This document shows positions 1 through 7,617 of a stretch of DNA of 64,000 bases, one piece after another. The stretch comes from CAZUYC01 sp964624475 (GTDB lineage Bacteria > Myxococcota_A > UBA9160 > SMWR01), in contig CAZUYC010000131.1 of assembly GCA_964624475.1 (NCBI GenBank), positions 1 to 64,000 of the forward strand, in the 5' to 3' direction. Position numbers and translations under genes: made by a program. Below the pieces are notes generated by a model. It saw nothing but the letters and a program-made list of their open reading frames with translations. It had not been told where the DNA came from and ran no database searches. Each line of letters begins with the position of its first letter. Within the stretch, counting starts at the first letter, position 1.

Positions 1-54
1 AGCGCGGTCTCCCCGCGCGTCGAGAGTAGCCTGGATCGGGGCCGCGCGGCGCGA

Positions 55-858
55 CTATCGGGGGGAATCCAGGATCGCGACGATCCGCAGCGGGCCCCCG
101 CTCCCCCCTCCGATCTTCATCGGCAGCGCCACCACGTAGAATGCCGTCTCGGGAAGCTCGTCGAGATTCGCGACATTCTCGAGGATCGGGACGTTGCGCT
201 CGGCGAGCTCGCGATGCGCCTCGAAGAGGGTCGAGCGGCCGGGATCGATGCTCGCGGTGTCGATCCCCACGGCGTCGATCCGGCGCTCCTCGGCGAGAAG
301 GCGCGCGGCGTCGGGGTGGAGGCCCGGGAAGCGGAGCTCGGCGACCGCCGCGGCGCCGCGCTCGGCCGTCCCGAGGTAGGCCGCGCGGTCCGGCCAGCGC
401 CCGCCGAAGCCGGTGCGCAGCAGGACGATCGCGCCCGCGGGGATGCGACCATGGCGAGATTCGAAGTCCTGCACGTCGGCAACGCCCACCAGGCAGTCCG
501 GATCCGACCCGCAGCGCCCTGCCACGTCGATCACCACACCCGGTCCGACCAGGCGCTCCGGCGGGATCGCGTCGGCCGTCTGCCCGCGCGCCGAGAAGTG
601 GGAGGGCGCATCGAGGTGGGTCCCGCCGTGCTCCGCCGCGCAGAGCGAGTTGGCGCGGTAGTAGTAGCCGGCGGCGGTCGGACCGTCCGCCAGGACCGTG
701 AGCCGGAAGCCTTCTCCGGTCGGCCAGTAGACGGTGCTCGAGTCGAAGGCGTGGGGCAGGTCGACGACACGCCCGCCGAGGGGCGCCGGGCTCCGGGCCG
801 CGCACGCGAGCGAGAGCGCGGCGACGCAGCCGACCGCGGCGGCACGCAAGGACGGCAC
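55..858 (-). CDS. Cyclase-family hydrolase, probably exported
   Basis: This encodes a cyclase-family metal hydrolase, the superfamily that includes kynurenine formamidase; the substrate is unknown. The family signature HGGTHLDAPSHF lies about one third of the way in and supplies the expected metal-binding His and Asp residues. The N-terminus has a hydrophobic segment ending in LSLAC, which suggests export and perhaps a lipoprotein, although the lipobox is not canonical. I chose the GTG at 858 because a GGGAGGGG Shine-Dalgarno lies a few bases upstream; a TTG at 876 is an in-frame alternative. Length (267 aa) suits the family. The gene is divergent from the WYL regulator at 932, which is a candidate controller. 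Confidence 0.8.
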   Translation of the reverse strand: MPSLRAAAVGCVAALSLACAARSPAPLGGRVVDLPHAFDSSTVYWPTGEGFRLTVLADGPTAAGYYYRANSLCAAEHGGTHLDAPSHFSARGQTADAIPPERLVGPGVVIDVAGRCGSDPDCLVGVADVQDFESRHGRIPAGAIVLLRTGFGGRWPDRAAYLGTAERGAAAVAELRFPGLHPDAARLLAEERRIDAVGIDTASIDPGRSTLFEAHRELAERNVPILENVANLDELPETAFYVVALPMKIGGGSGGPLRIVAILDSPR

Positions 859-919
859 CGGGCCCCTCCCTCGCAACGGACCTTAGCGCGGCCGGGCGGG
901 CCGCGCGGGGCGGCCACCG

Positions 920-925
920 TATACT
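920..925 (+). promoter_or_regulatory. -10 element of a probable leaderless promoter
   Basis: TATACT lies six bases before the GTG start of the WYL regulator, so transcription would begin at or very near the start codon. No Shine-Dalgarno precedes that start and no clear -35 is visible. Confidence 0.45.
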
Positions 926-931
926 CGCCGC

Positions 932-1984
932 GTGCGGGGGGACCAGCTCGCCCGGCAGTGGCAGTTCGTCCAGCGGCTGGCGAAGAGCCGCGCGGGCGTG
1001 CACATCGACGCCCTCGCCGAAGAGGTCGGTTGCACCCGCCGCACGGTCTACCGCGACCTCGATGCGCTCGGCTTCGCGGGGTTCCCGCTCACGAGCGAGC
1101 GGCGCGACGGTCGCACCTACTACCGCTTCATCGACACCTACCGCCTGGGCGACGTCCCCTTCACCGCGGACGAGGTGCTGGCGCTCGCCTTCGGCGAGGA
1201 CCTCCTGCGCACGCTCGAGGGCACCGTCTTCCACGACTCGATCCGCTCCGCGCTCGCGAAGATCCGCGCCGGGCTCGGTCCGGAGCTCGCCGACTACCTC
1301 GCGCGGCTCGGCCAGGCCTTCCGCGTGCTCCCCGGCCCGCACAAGAACTACGCGCGCTTCCGCGACACGATCCGGGTGCTGAACGACTGCGTGCTAGGAA
1401 AACGGACGGTCCGCATGCGCTACCGCACCGGGCGCACCGGACAGACCTCGACCCGCGACCTCGATCCCTACCGCATCTGGTACCGCAGCGGCGGACTCTA
1501 CGCGGTGGGCCTCGACCACCGCTCGGGCGAGATCCGCACCTTCGCGGTCGACCGGATCGGCTCGCTCGAGCCGACGCAGCGCCGCTTCCGCGTGCGCGAG
1601 GGCTTCGACTTCGACGCCTACATCGGCGGCTCCTTCGGCGTGGTCGCGGAGCCCGCGCTGCCGGTCCGGATCCGCTTCGAAGGGGCGGCCGCGAACTACG
1701 TCGAGGAGCGCACCTGGCACCCGAGCCAGAAGCTGGCGCGCGGGGCCGACGGCCGGCTCGAGCTGGCGATGGAGGTGGGCGGCACCGCGGAGCTGCGCGC
1801 CTGGATCCTCTCCTTCGGCGCCGGCGCCGAGGTGCTCGAGCCGGAGTCGCTCCGCGCCGAGGTCGCCGGCGAGCTCGAGGCAGCGCTCGCGCGTTACGCC
1901 GCACCCCGCGAGGCCGCGCAGCGGCCGCGCAGCGAGGCAAAGCCGAGCGAAGCGCGAAGCGGCAGGAGGAGCCGAAGAGGATGA
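932..1984 (+). CDS. WYL-domain transcriptional regulator
   Basis: This is a helix-turn-helix/WYL regulator of 350 aa. Residues about 8-60 form the HTH with the typical string CTRRTVYRDLDALG. The middle holds the WYL sensor domain, with PYRIWYRSGGLYAVG and the DRIGSLEPT motif near residues 185-215, and a WCX-like C-terminal domain follows. WYL proteins bind DNA and are thought to sense ligands or nucleic acid. The last 25 residues are a low-complexity Arg/Ser/Ala tail read from the GC-rich repeat family seen elsewhere in the window. The GTG start has no ribosome site but sits just after a -10 box. The stop overlaps the next gene as ATGA, so the two are probably co-translated. Its divergent neighbour is a likely target. 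Confidence 0.88.
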   Translation: MRGDQLARQWQFVQRLAKSRAGVHIDALAEEVGCTRRTVYRDLDALGFAGFPLTSERRDGRTYYRFIDTYRLGDVPFTADEVLALAFGEDLLRTLEGTVFHDSIRSALAKIRAGLGPELADYLARLGQAFRVLPGPHKNYARFRDTIRVLNDCVLGKRTVRMRYRTGRTGQTSTRDLDPYRIWYRSGGLYAVGLDHRSGEIRTFAVDRIGSLEPTQRRFRVREGFDFDAYIGGSFGVVAEPALPVRIRFEGAAANYVEERTWHPSQKLARGADGRLELAMEVGGTAELRAWILSFGAGAEVLEPESLRAEVAGELEAALARYAAPREAAQRPRSEAKPSEARSGRRSRRG

Positions 1985-2694
1985 AGGTCGCGATCGACCC
2001 CGGACACGGGATGAGCAATCGGCAGCTCGGCGTCTACGATCCCGGCGGCGCGCACACGGAGGGGGGCTTCCGTTTCGAGGAGGCCGAGATCGCGCTGCGC
2101 TACGCGCTCACCCTGCGCGAGGCGCTCCGTTCCCGCGGGAGCGCCTCGTTCCTGACCCGCGAGGATGCCCGCGATCACGCGCCCGTCGGCGAGCGGGCCG
2201 GCAACGCGCGCCTCGCCGGGGCTTCCGCGCTGATCTCCCTGCACCTGAACGCGGTCGAGGACCAGCGCGCGAGCGGCGTCGAGGTGCTCCATCGGGGCGA
2301 AGCGTCGCGCCCGCTGGCGCAGGCCCTCCAGACCGCGATCGTCGCGGTCGCGAAGCTCAGGAACCGCGGCATCAAGCCGCGCGACGACCTCGCGGTGCTC
2401 CGCTTCCCGGGTCCCGCCGCCCTCGTCGAGCTCGGCTTCATCGGCAACGACGCGGATCGCGCCGTGCTCGTGAATCCGGCGCGCCGATACGCGATCTGCG
2501 AGGCGATCGCCGAGACGGTGCTCGCCGAGGTCGCCGCGGGCACGGCGCGGGCGGCGCGGCGTCCCGCCGGACGGCCGACTCGGGCAAGCGCCGAAGGCGC
2601 GCGCAGCGAGCCGAAGGCGAGCGAAGCTCGTCGAGCTAGCAAGCGCCGAAGGCGCGCCCGGCGAGCCGAAGGCGAGCGAAGCTCGTCGAGCTAG
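1981..2694 (+). CDS. N-acetylmuramoyl-L-alanine amidase (Amidase_3)
   Basis: This is a zinc amidase that cleaves the bond between muramic acid and the stem peptide of peptidoglycan. The Amidase_3 landmarks are present: IDPGHG at residues 4-9 (first zinc His), a Glu in FRFEEAEIAL, SLHLNA (second His) and VELGFIGND (catalytic Glu). No signal peptide is visible, which is unusual for a wall hydrolase. The real domain ends near residue 190. The remaining roughly 45 residues are a basic, Arg/Ser-rich tail encoded by two tandem copies of a 55-bp repeat, read in two different frames. The start overlaps the WYL gene (ATGA), and the stop overlaps the stop of the convergent gene within CTAG. Confidence 0.87.
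   Translation: MKVAIDPGHGMSNRQLGVYDPGGAHTEGGFRFEEAEIALRYALTLREALRSRGSASFLTREDARDHAPVGERAGNARLAGASALISLHLNAVEDQRASGVEVLHRGEASRPLAQALQTAIVAVAKLRNRGIKPRDDLAVLRFPGPAALVELGFIGNDADRAVLVNPARRYAICEAIAETVLAEVAAGTARAARRPAGRPTRASAEGARSEPKASEARRASKRRRRARRAEGERSSSS
2585..2694 (+). repeat. Tandem 55-bp repeat, two copies, inside a gene end
   Basis: Two adjacent 55-bp units (2585-2639 and 2640-2694) differ at about two bases. Each contains GCGCCGAAGGCGC, a five-bp stem around GAA, followed by GCGAGCCGAAGGCGAGCG and ends AGCTCGTCGAGCTAG. Because 55 is not a multiple of three, the second unit is read in another frame and provides the stop. It belongs to the dispersed family also seen near 7441, 21760 and 36411-36665. 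Confidence 0.85.
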
Positions 2695-3764
2695 GCGCTC
2701 CCGAGAGGCGTGAGCAACGCCTCGAGGTGGCGGCGGTCGCTGAGCATCCCGAGCCGCCGCCACTCGCCCTCGGTCCGCTCGGTCAAGAGGCCGAGGCCCC
2801 GCAGGTTCGGGACGACCGTGTGCATGTAGGCGAGGCTGTTCACCTCGGCGAAGTTGGGAAGCGCCGTCGTCATGCGCACGACCGCCTCCGGGTCGATCCC
2901 GTAGGCCGGGCCGAGCAGCCCGAGCATGTCGAGCTGCTGGTTGGCGTTGAGCGCCTCGAGGATCGAGAAGGACCAGTCCTCCATCCCGGCGCGCTGCTCC
3001 GGCGTGGCGTCGCGCACCACCCGCCGCATCATCAGCACGCCGAAGGCCGCGTGGCGCGCCTCGTCCTGCTCCACGCGCCGGAGCACCTCGGCGAGCAGCG
3101 CGTTCCGGCACTGGCTGCGGAGCAGGTCCATGATGCCGACGGCCATCCCCTCGAAGAGCGTCTGCATTCCGAGCATCTTCTGCTGCACCGTTCGCGCCTC
3201 GAGGAGCTTCTCGAGCAGGATCTTGAGCGTGGGCGAGATCGGGAAGATCGTGCCGAGCTTGCGCTGGATCAGCTTCGCGAAGACCTCGACGTGACGCGCC
3301 TCGTCGGCGACCTGGCTGGCCGCGTACCACTTCTCGTCCATCTTCTCGCAGGCGTTCGTGAGCTGGCCGCAGAGCTGGAGCGCCGCCTGCTCGCCGTGCA
3401 GGAGCTGCGAGAGCAGGTAGGTGATCTCGTCGAAGGCGGCGCGCCGCTGCGTGGCCTCGTCGCGCCCCATCAGCCTGGTGACCTGCGCGAGCAGCGACGC
3501 CTCGGGAGCGACGATCCACGCGTCGGAGGCGCAGGGAATCGACCAGTCGAGGTCGCGCTCGGCGTTCCACTGCGCCCGCTTGCCCTTCTCGTAGAGCGCG
3601 CGCAGCTCGGCGACCTCGCTCGCGTACTCCCAGGTCCAGTGCAGCTCGACCGGGACTTCGACGTCGAGCTGGCTCCGCAGGCGCTCCACCTCGCGCTCGT
3701 CGGCGAACTCGATCACCTCGAAGTCACCGATGCGCCTGCGATGCTCCTGGATCAGCTTCTCCAC
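2691..3764 (-). CDS. Ferritin-like diiron protein (R2-like fold)
   Basis: This 357-aa protein has the pattern of a diiron four-helix-bundle enzyme. Two DEARH motifs (DEARHVEVF and DEARHAAFG), each preceded by a helix with a Glu (LLHGEQAAL and LFEGMAVG), could supply the Glu/His iron ligands as in ribonucleotide reductase R2-like oxidases and N-oxygenases. The substrate cannot be read from sequence; a role in lipid or amine oxidation is possible. The start is GTG behind a GGAGGGAG ribosome site. A TetR-type palindrome lies about 60 bp upstream. Its stop overlaps that of the convergent amidase gene. Confidence 0.75.
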   Translation of the reverse strand: MEKLIQEHRRRIGDFEVIEFADEREVERLRSQLDVEVPVELHWTWEYASEVAELRALYEKGKRAQWNAERDLDWSIPCASDAWIVAPEASLLAQVTRLMGRDEATQRRAAFDEITYLLSQLLHGEQAALQLCGQLTNACEKMDEKWYAASQVADEARHVEVFAKLIQRKLGTIFPISPTLKILLEKLLEARTVQQKMLGMQTLFEGMAVGIMDLLRSQCRNALLAEVLRRVEQDEARHAAFGVLMMRRVVRDATPEQRAGMEDWSFSILEALNANQQLDMLGLLGPAYGIDPEAVVRMTTALPNFAEVNSLAYMHTVVPNLRGLGLLTERTEGEWRRLGMLSDRRHLEALLTPLGSA

Positions 3765-3819
3765 GGGTCTCCCTCCGATCTTCCCTTCGCCGCCGCGAGC
3801 CCGCCCCGCAGGAGGTCTA

Positions 3820-3837
3820 CCCGACCGCTCGGTCGGG
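3820..3837. promoter_or_regulatory. TetR-type palindromic operator candidate
   Basis: CCCGACCG, two bases, then CGGTCGGG form a perfect 8-bp-arm palindrome 56 bp upstream of the diiron gene's GTG. Its core ACCG-N2-CGGT resembles operators of TetR/AcrR-family repressors, which often control lipid metabolism genes. No tetR gene lies within this part of the window. Confidence 0.45.
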
Positions 3838-3847
3838 CGTCAAGAGT

Positions 3848-3957
3848 GGGGACGGTGTTCAGATTTTTCGGATTTTCAGATTCTCGGGCCTCAGAATCAG
3901 GAGGGTGCCCGCGGTGAAGGAGAATCTGAAAATCCGAAAAATCTGAACACCGTCCCC
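3848..3957. repeat. Perfect 38-bp inverted repeat, REP/MITE-like element
   Basis: The left arm (3848-3885) and right arm (3920-3957) are exact 38-bp reverse complements around a 34-bp spacer. The outer end is GGGGACGGTGTTCAGATTTT. The arms are AT-rich inside a very GC-rich chromosome, so the element looks foreign. It sits between the M16 peptidase stop (3959) and the promoter region of the diiron gene. I see no target-site duplication. Ends of this kind resemble REP-type sequences mobilised by RAYT transposases (inference). As RNA it would fold into a long stem and could act as a terminator for the peptidase operon. Confidence 0.8.
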
Positions 3958-3958
3958 G

Positions 3959-5377
3959 CTAGGGTGCGACCACCTCGACGGGCCCGAGGCCCTCGAGCTG
4001 CGGGCGCAGGCGCTCGGCGGGGCCCACCAGCACGATCGCCCCCCGCTCGGGGTGGAGGAGCCGCTGCGCCAGCTCGGCGATCTGCGCCGGCGTCGTAGCC
4101 CGCACGCGAGTCCGGTAGGTGTCGAGCGAGTCTTCCGGGAGCCCGTGGACGTCGAGGTCGACGAGCGACGCGACCACGGCATCGGAGGTCTCGAGCCCGA
4201 GCGAGAACTCGCCCACCGCCAGCGCGCGCGCGTCCCGGAGCTCGGCCTCGTCCGGGGGCTCGCGCCGGAAGCGCTCGATCTCGGCCAGCGTGAGATCGAG
4301 CGTGCGGCGGACCTCGGGCACGCGGGTGAAGGTCGAGACGCTGAAGGGGCCGGGGTGCCGCCGCAGCGAGAAGCCCGAGCCCACCGAGTAGGTGAGCCCG
4401 GCTTCGGCGCGCAGCCGCTCCATCAGCCGCGACGAGAAGCCGCCGCCGCCGAGCAGATCGCTCATCAGCGAGACGGCGACGCGATCGGGATCGGTGCGCG
4501 CGATGCCCTCGTGACCAAGGACGATCCGCGCCTGCTCGAGATCGGGGCGGTCCACGATCACCACCCGGCGCGCCGGGGGGGCCGGCTGCGGCGGCGGCGG
4601 GCCCGGATCGACCACCGACCCGCGCGGCCAGCGGCCGAAGAGCTCGTTCGCAAGGGTCAGGAAGCGGTCGAGCTCGAGGTCGCCGGAGGCCCAGAGGATC
4701 GCGTCGTTCGGGACGAAGAGGCGGCGGTGGAGCGCGCGCGCGCGCGCGGCGTCGAAGCGCTCCACGCTCTCGCGGGCGCCCTCGCGCGGGAGCCCATAGC
4801 GGTGGCCCGGGTAGAGGGTGCGCGCGAGAGCGCGGGAGGCCAGCGCGTCGGGCTCGTCCTTCGACTGCTCCAGGGCGGCCAGCATCTCGTCGCGCGCGCG
4901 CCTCGCCTCGCGCACGTCGAAGCGCGGCCGCAGCACCACGTCGGCCAGGATCGCGAAGAGGGCGCCCTGGTCCCGCGAGAGCCCGGAGACGGAGACCGTG
5001 GTCGAGTCCCAGCCGCTCGACGCCGAGAGCGAGGCGCCGAGCTGATCGACGGCCTGCGCGAGCGCGAGGGCGTCGCGATCCCCGGCGCCGCGCTCCAGGA
5101 GCTCCGCCATGAAGAGGGCGAGGCCCGCCTCGCCCGGGTCCTCCGACCCCGCGCCGCGGCGCAGGGTGATGCCGAAGGCAGCGCGCGGCAGCCGGTGGTC
5201 CTCGAGCACGACCACGCGCAGGCCGTTCGCGAGCTCGCGGCGATGCAGCGCGCCGGCCGGGACCACGGGGGCATCGTGGGCCGGCGGCGGGGGGAGCTCC
5301 CAGGCCGGAAGCGCCCGGAGCTCCGCGCAGCCGAGCCCGAGCGCGAACGAGAGCGCCAGCGCGGCCCGGCGGCTCAT
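3959..5377 (-). CDS. M16 peptidase family, non-catalytic partner
   Basis: This 472-aa M16 (pitrilysin/processing-peptidase) protein lacks the zinc motif: where HxxEH should be, it reads FMAELLERG. It keeps the C-terminal half-barrel features, including GGGFSSRLMERLRAEAGL and TYSVGSGF, with the Arg and Tyr that help hold substrate in M16B heterodimers. The N-terminus is a signal sequence ending LGLGC, probably a lipoprotein. Its start overlaps the stop of the upstream catalytic M16 gene (ATGA). By analogy with known M16B pairs, the two would form a periplasmic heterodimeric protease with one active site. Confidence 0.88.
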   Translation of the reverse strand: MSRRAALALSFALGLGCAELRALPAWELPPPPAHDAPVVPAGALHRRELANGLRVVVLEDHRLPRAAFGITLRRGAGSEDPGEAGLALFMAELLERGAGDRDALALAQAVDQLGASLSASSGWDSTTVSVSGLSRDQGALFAILADVVLRPRFDVREARRARDEMLAALEQSKDEPDALASRALARTLYPGHRYGLPREGARESVERFDAARARALHRRLFVPNDAILWASGDLELDRFLTLANELFGRWPRGSVVDPGPPPPQPAPPARRVVIVDRPDLEQARIVLGHEGIARTDPDRVAVSLMSDLLGGGGFSSRLMERLRAEAGLTYSVGSGFSLRRHPGPFSVSTFTRVPEVRRTLDLTLAEIERFRREPPDEAELRDARALAVGEFSLGLETSDAVVASLVDLDVHGLPEDSLDTYRTRVRATTPAQIAELAQRLLHPERGAIVLVGPAERLRPQLEGLGPVEVVAP

Positions 5378-6732
5378 CGGCCCTGCCCTCCGGCCGCCGG
5401 CGGCACCACGCGCACGACGCTGCGCCGATCGGAGCGCAGGTAGCTCTGCGCCACGCGGCGCACGTCGCCCGCCGTCACCGCCTCGATCGCCGCGAGCCGC
5501 TCCTCGAGCGGGCGGATGCGGCCGAGGGTCACGAAGTCGTATCCGATCCGGTTCGCGAGCGCGTGGCTGGTCGCGAGGCCGTTCACCAGGCCGACCTCGA
5601 GCTGCCGCTTGGCCTTCTCGAGCTCCGCCGCGCTCACCGGCTGCTGCCCGAGCCGCTCGATCTCCTCGAAGAGGACCTGCTCGACGCGCTCGATCTTCGC
5701 CTCCGGCCGCACGCTGGCGAAGGCGTAGAAGAGGCCCGCCTGCCCCATCTCCCAGTAGGCCCCCGCGGCGGCGAGGGCGAGCTGCGCCTGGTAGACGAGC
5801 CGGCGGTAGAGGCGACTCGAGCGACCCGCCGAGAGGATCTGGGAGAGGACGTCGAGCGGCTCGGCGTCGGCGTGGCCCGAGGCCGGGGCGTGCCACGCGG
5901 CGGCCAGCACGGGGCTGCGCAGGTCGAACTCCACCGTGACCCGCCGCTCGCCGCGCTGTTCGGGCTCGCGCGTCGGGTTGCGCGGGATCTCCGCGGCGGG
6001 CTCGAGCGGGCCGAAGGTCCGGCGCACGATCGCGAGCGCCTCCTCGGTGTCGAAGTCGCCGACGATCACGAGTAGCATGTTGTTCGGCACGTAGTAATGG
6101 GCGAAGAAGGCCCGGCAGGCCTCGAGCGTGGCCTGCTCCACGTCGCTCTGCCAGCCGATCACCGGCCAGCGGTAGGGGTGCGCGACGAAGGAGAGCGCGA
6201 GCAGCGCCTCGAGCCCGCGGCCGTCGGGCTGGTCGTCCACGCGCAGGCGGCGCTCCTCGAGCACCACCTGGCGCTCGCTGTCGAGGGTCGCCTGCGTGAT
6301 CGAGAGGTTCGCGACGCGCTCGGCCTCGAGCTCGATCACGAGCGGCAGGTGCTCGCGGCTCACGTCCGCGTGGTAGACGGTGTGGTCGCGGCTCGTGTAG
6401 GCGTTGACCCGCCCGCCGCGCGCCTGCACGATCCGCGCGTGCTCCTCGGGCGGGATGTGCTTCGAGCCCTTGAACATCATGTGCTCGAAGAGGTGCGCGA
6501 GCCCGGTGTAGCGGCTCTCGTCGCGCGATCCCACCCGGACCCACATCTGGAACGAGACGACCGGCGTGGCGTGGTCCTCGAGGGTGAGCACGACGAGGCC
6601 GTTCTCGAGGCGCGTCTCGCGGGTGCGCGCCGCGGGATCGTCGACGCCGGGAGCGGCGGCCGCGACGGCGGCGTGGGCGAGCACCCACGCCGCGGCGGCG
6701 GCGAGGCGGGTCCGGCTGCGGCGGGACGGCAC
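5374..6732 (-). CDS. M16 zinc peptidase, catalytic subunit
   Basis: This is the active member of the M16B pair, 452 aa. It carries the inverted zinc motif HLFEH in AHLFEHMMFKGSKHIPP, with the downstream Glu in ELEAERVANL as third ligand. Two homologous halves follow, separated near APASGHADAEPL. The GTG start at 6732 is followed by a signal peptide (hydrophobic run through VLAHAAVAAAA), so the product is periplasmic. No strong ribosome site precedes the start. It is divergent from the CoA-binding gene, with 46 bp between them, and is the first gene of a two-gene operon. Confidence 0.88.
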   Translation of the reverse strand: MPSRRSRTRLAAAAAWVLAHAAVAAAAPGVDDPAARTRETRLENGLVVLTLEDHATPVVSFQMWVRVGSRDESRYTGLAHLFEHMMFKGSKHIPPEEHARIVQARGGRVNAYTSRDHTVYHADVSREHLPLVIELEAERVANLSITQATLDSERQVVLEERRLRVDDQPDGRGLEALLALSFVAHPYRWPVIGWQSDVEQATLEACRAFFAHYYVPNNMLLVIVGDFDTEEALAIVRRTFGPLEPAAEIPRNPTREPEQRGERRVTVEFDLRSPVLAAAWHAPASGHADAEPLDVLSQILSAGRSSRLYRRLVYQAQLALAAAGAYWEMGQAGLFYAFASVRPEAKIERVEQVLFEEIERLGQQPVSAAELEKAKRQLEVGLVNGLATSHALANRIGYDFVTLGRIRPLEERLAAIEAVTAGDVRRVAQSYLRSDRRSVVRVVPPAAGGQGR

Positions 6733-6778
6733 GGCGCGGTACGGTATCGGCGCCGCGCGCGCGTGTCGAGGAGAGAGC

Positions 6779-7066
6779 ATGCCGACCCGGAGCGACGAGG
6801 AGCTGCGGGACCTGCTCGCCCGCACGCGCACGATCGCGGTCGTCGGCATCAAGGCGGGCGCCGAGGACGACGCCTTCCGCGCGCCGCAGCACGTCCCGGC
6901 GCACGTGGACGAGATCCTGGCGATGTCCCCGCGCCCGCGCGCGGTCTGGATGCAGCTCGGGGTCTCCCACGAGGAGTCCGCGCGGCGCCTCGAGGCCGCT
7001 GGGATCGCGGTGGTGCAGGACCGCTGCATCATGGTCGACCACCGGCGCCTGCTCGGGCCCCCGTGA
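6779..7066 (+). CDS. CoA-binding (YccU-like) protein with internal deletion
   Basis: The 95-aa product matches both ends of the CoA_binding_2 family. The N-terminal Rossmann strand TIAVVGIKAG and the C-terminal part (VPAHVDEIL, AVWMQLGV, VVQDRCIMVDHRRL) are clear. The middle of the usual fold of about 140 aa (second strand and the VNP loop) is missing. The sequence jumps from IKAGAEDDAFRAP straight to QHVPAHVDEIL. Family members have similar xxFRxP strings on both sides of the missing part, so recombination between short repeats may have caused the loss. CoA binding is doubtful. It starts with ATG behind GAGGAGAG, and its stop overlaps the SUI1 gene (GTGA). Confidence 0.75.
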   Translation: MPTRSDEELRDLLARTRTIAVVGIKAGAEDDAFRAPQHVPAHVDEILAMSPRPRAVWMQLGVSHEESARRLEAAGIAVVQDRCIMVDHRRLLGPP

Positions 7067-7419
7067 CGCGCGACCGCGACCGCACGGTCTACGCGACCGG
7101 GCGCGGGCGCATCTGCCCGCTCTGCGGCAGGCCGGCTCCCCGTTGCGCGTGTCGGGCCACTCCCCGCGCGCCCCGCGGCGACGGCATCGTGCGCGTGCGC
7201 CGCGAGGTCCAGGGCCGCAACGGCAAGACCGTGACCGCGATCTCCGGCGTCCCCCTGCCCGGATCGGAGCTGCGGGCGCTCGTCTCCGAGCTCAAGCGCC
7301 GCTGCGGCACGGGCGGGAGCACCAAGGACGGCGTGATCGAGATCCAGGGCGACCACCGCGACGCCCTCGTCGCGGAGCTCGAGGCCCGCGGCTACACCGT
7401 GAAGCGCTCCGGCGGCTAG
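7063..7419 (+). CDS. SUI1/eIF1-like translation factor (YciH family)
   Basis: This 118-aa protein has the SUI1 fold of eIF1-like bacterial factors, which are thought to influence start-site fidelity on the 30S subunit. After an N-terminal Cys-rich stretch (CPLCGRPAPRCAC, a possible zinc knuckle) come the core motifs VRREVQGRNGKTVT, LKRRCGTGGSTKDG and VIEIQGDHRD. The GTG start overlaps the upstream stop, so it is probably translated with the CoA-binding gene. The repeat cluster at 7441 begins about 20 bp after its stop. Confidence 0.88.
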   Translation: MTRDRDRTVYATGRGRICPLCGRPAPRCACRATPRAPRGDGIVRVRREVQGRNGKTVTAISGVPLPGSELRALVSELKRRCGTGGSTKDGVIEIQGDHRDALVAELEARGYTVKRSGG

Positions 7420-7440
7420 AAACCGCCCGGGCGGCCCCGA

Positions 7441-7617
7441 GCAAGCGCCGAAGGCGCGCGCAGCGAGCCGCAGGCGAGCGGAGCTCATCGGGCAAGGCCG
7501 CAAAGCGGCCGCGCAGCGAGCCGCAGGCGAGCGGAGCCCAGTTGGAACGGTCAAGGCCGCAAAGCGGCCGCGAAGCGGCCGCGCAGCGAGCCGAAGGCGA
7601 GCGGAGCTCATCGGGCC
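7441..7617 (+). repeat. Cluster of three GC-rich dispersed repeats
   Basis: Three related units follow the SUI1 gene, each with a core like GCGCAGCGAGCCGCAGGCGA ending in GGAGCTC or GGAGCCC. The first is preceded by GCGCCGAAGGCGC; the second and third by GGCCGCAAAGCGGCC, a strong six-bp stem around AAA. The last unit runs into the 3' end of the convergent SDR gene and encodes its last few residues. The stems could act as transcription terminators for both converging genes. Confidence 0.8.
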
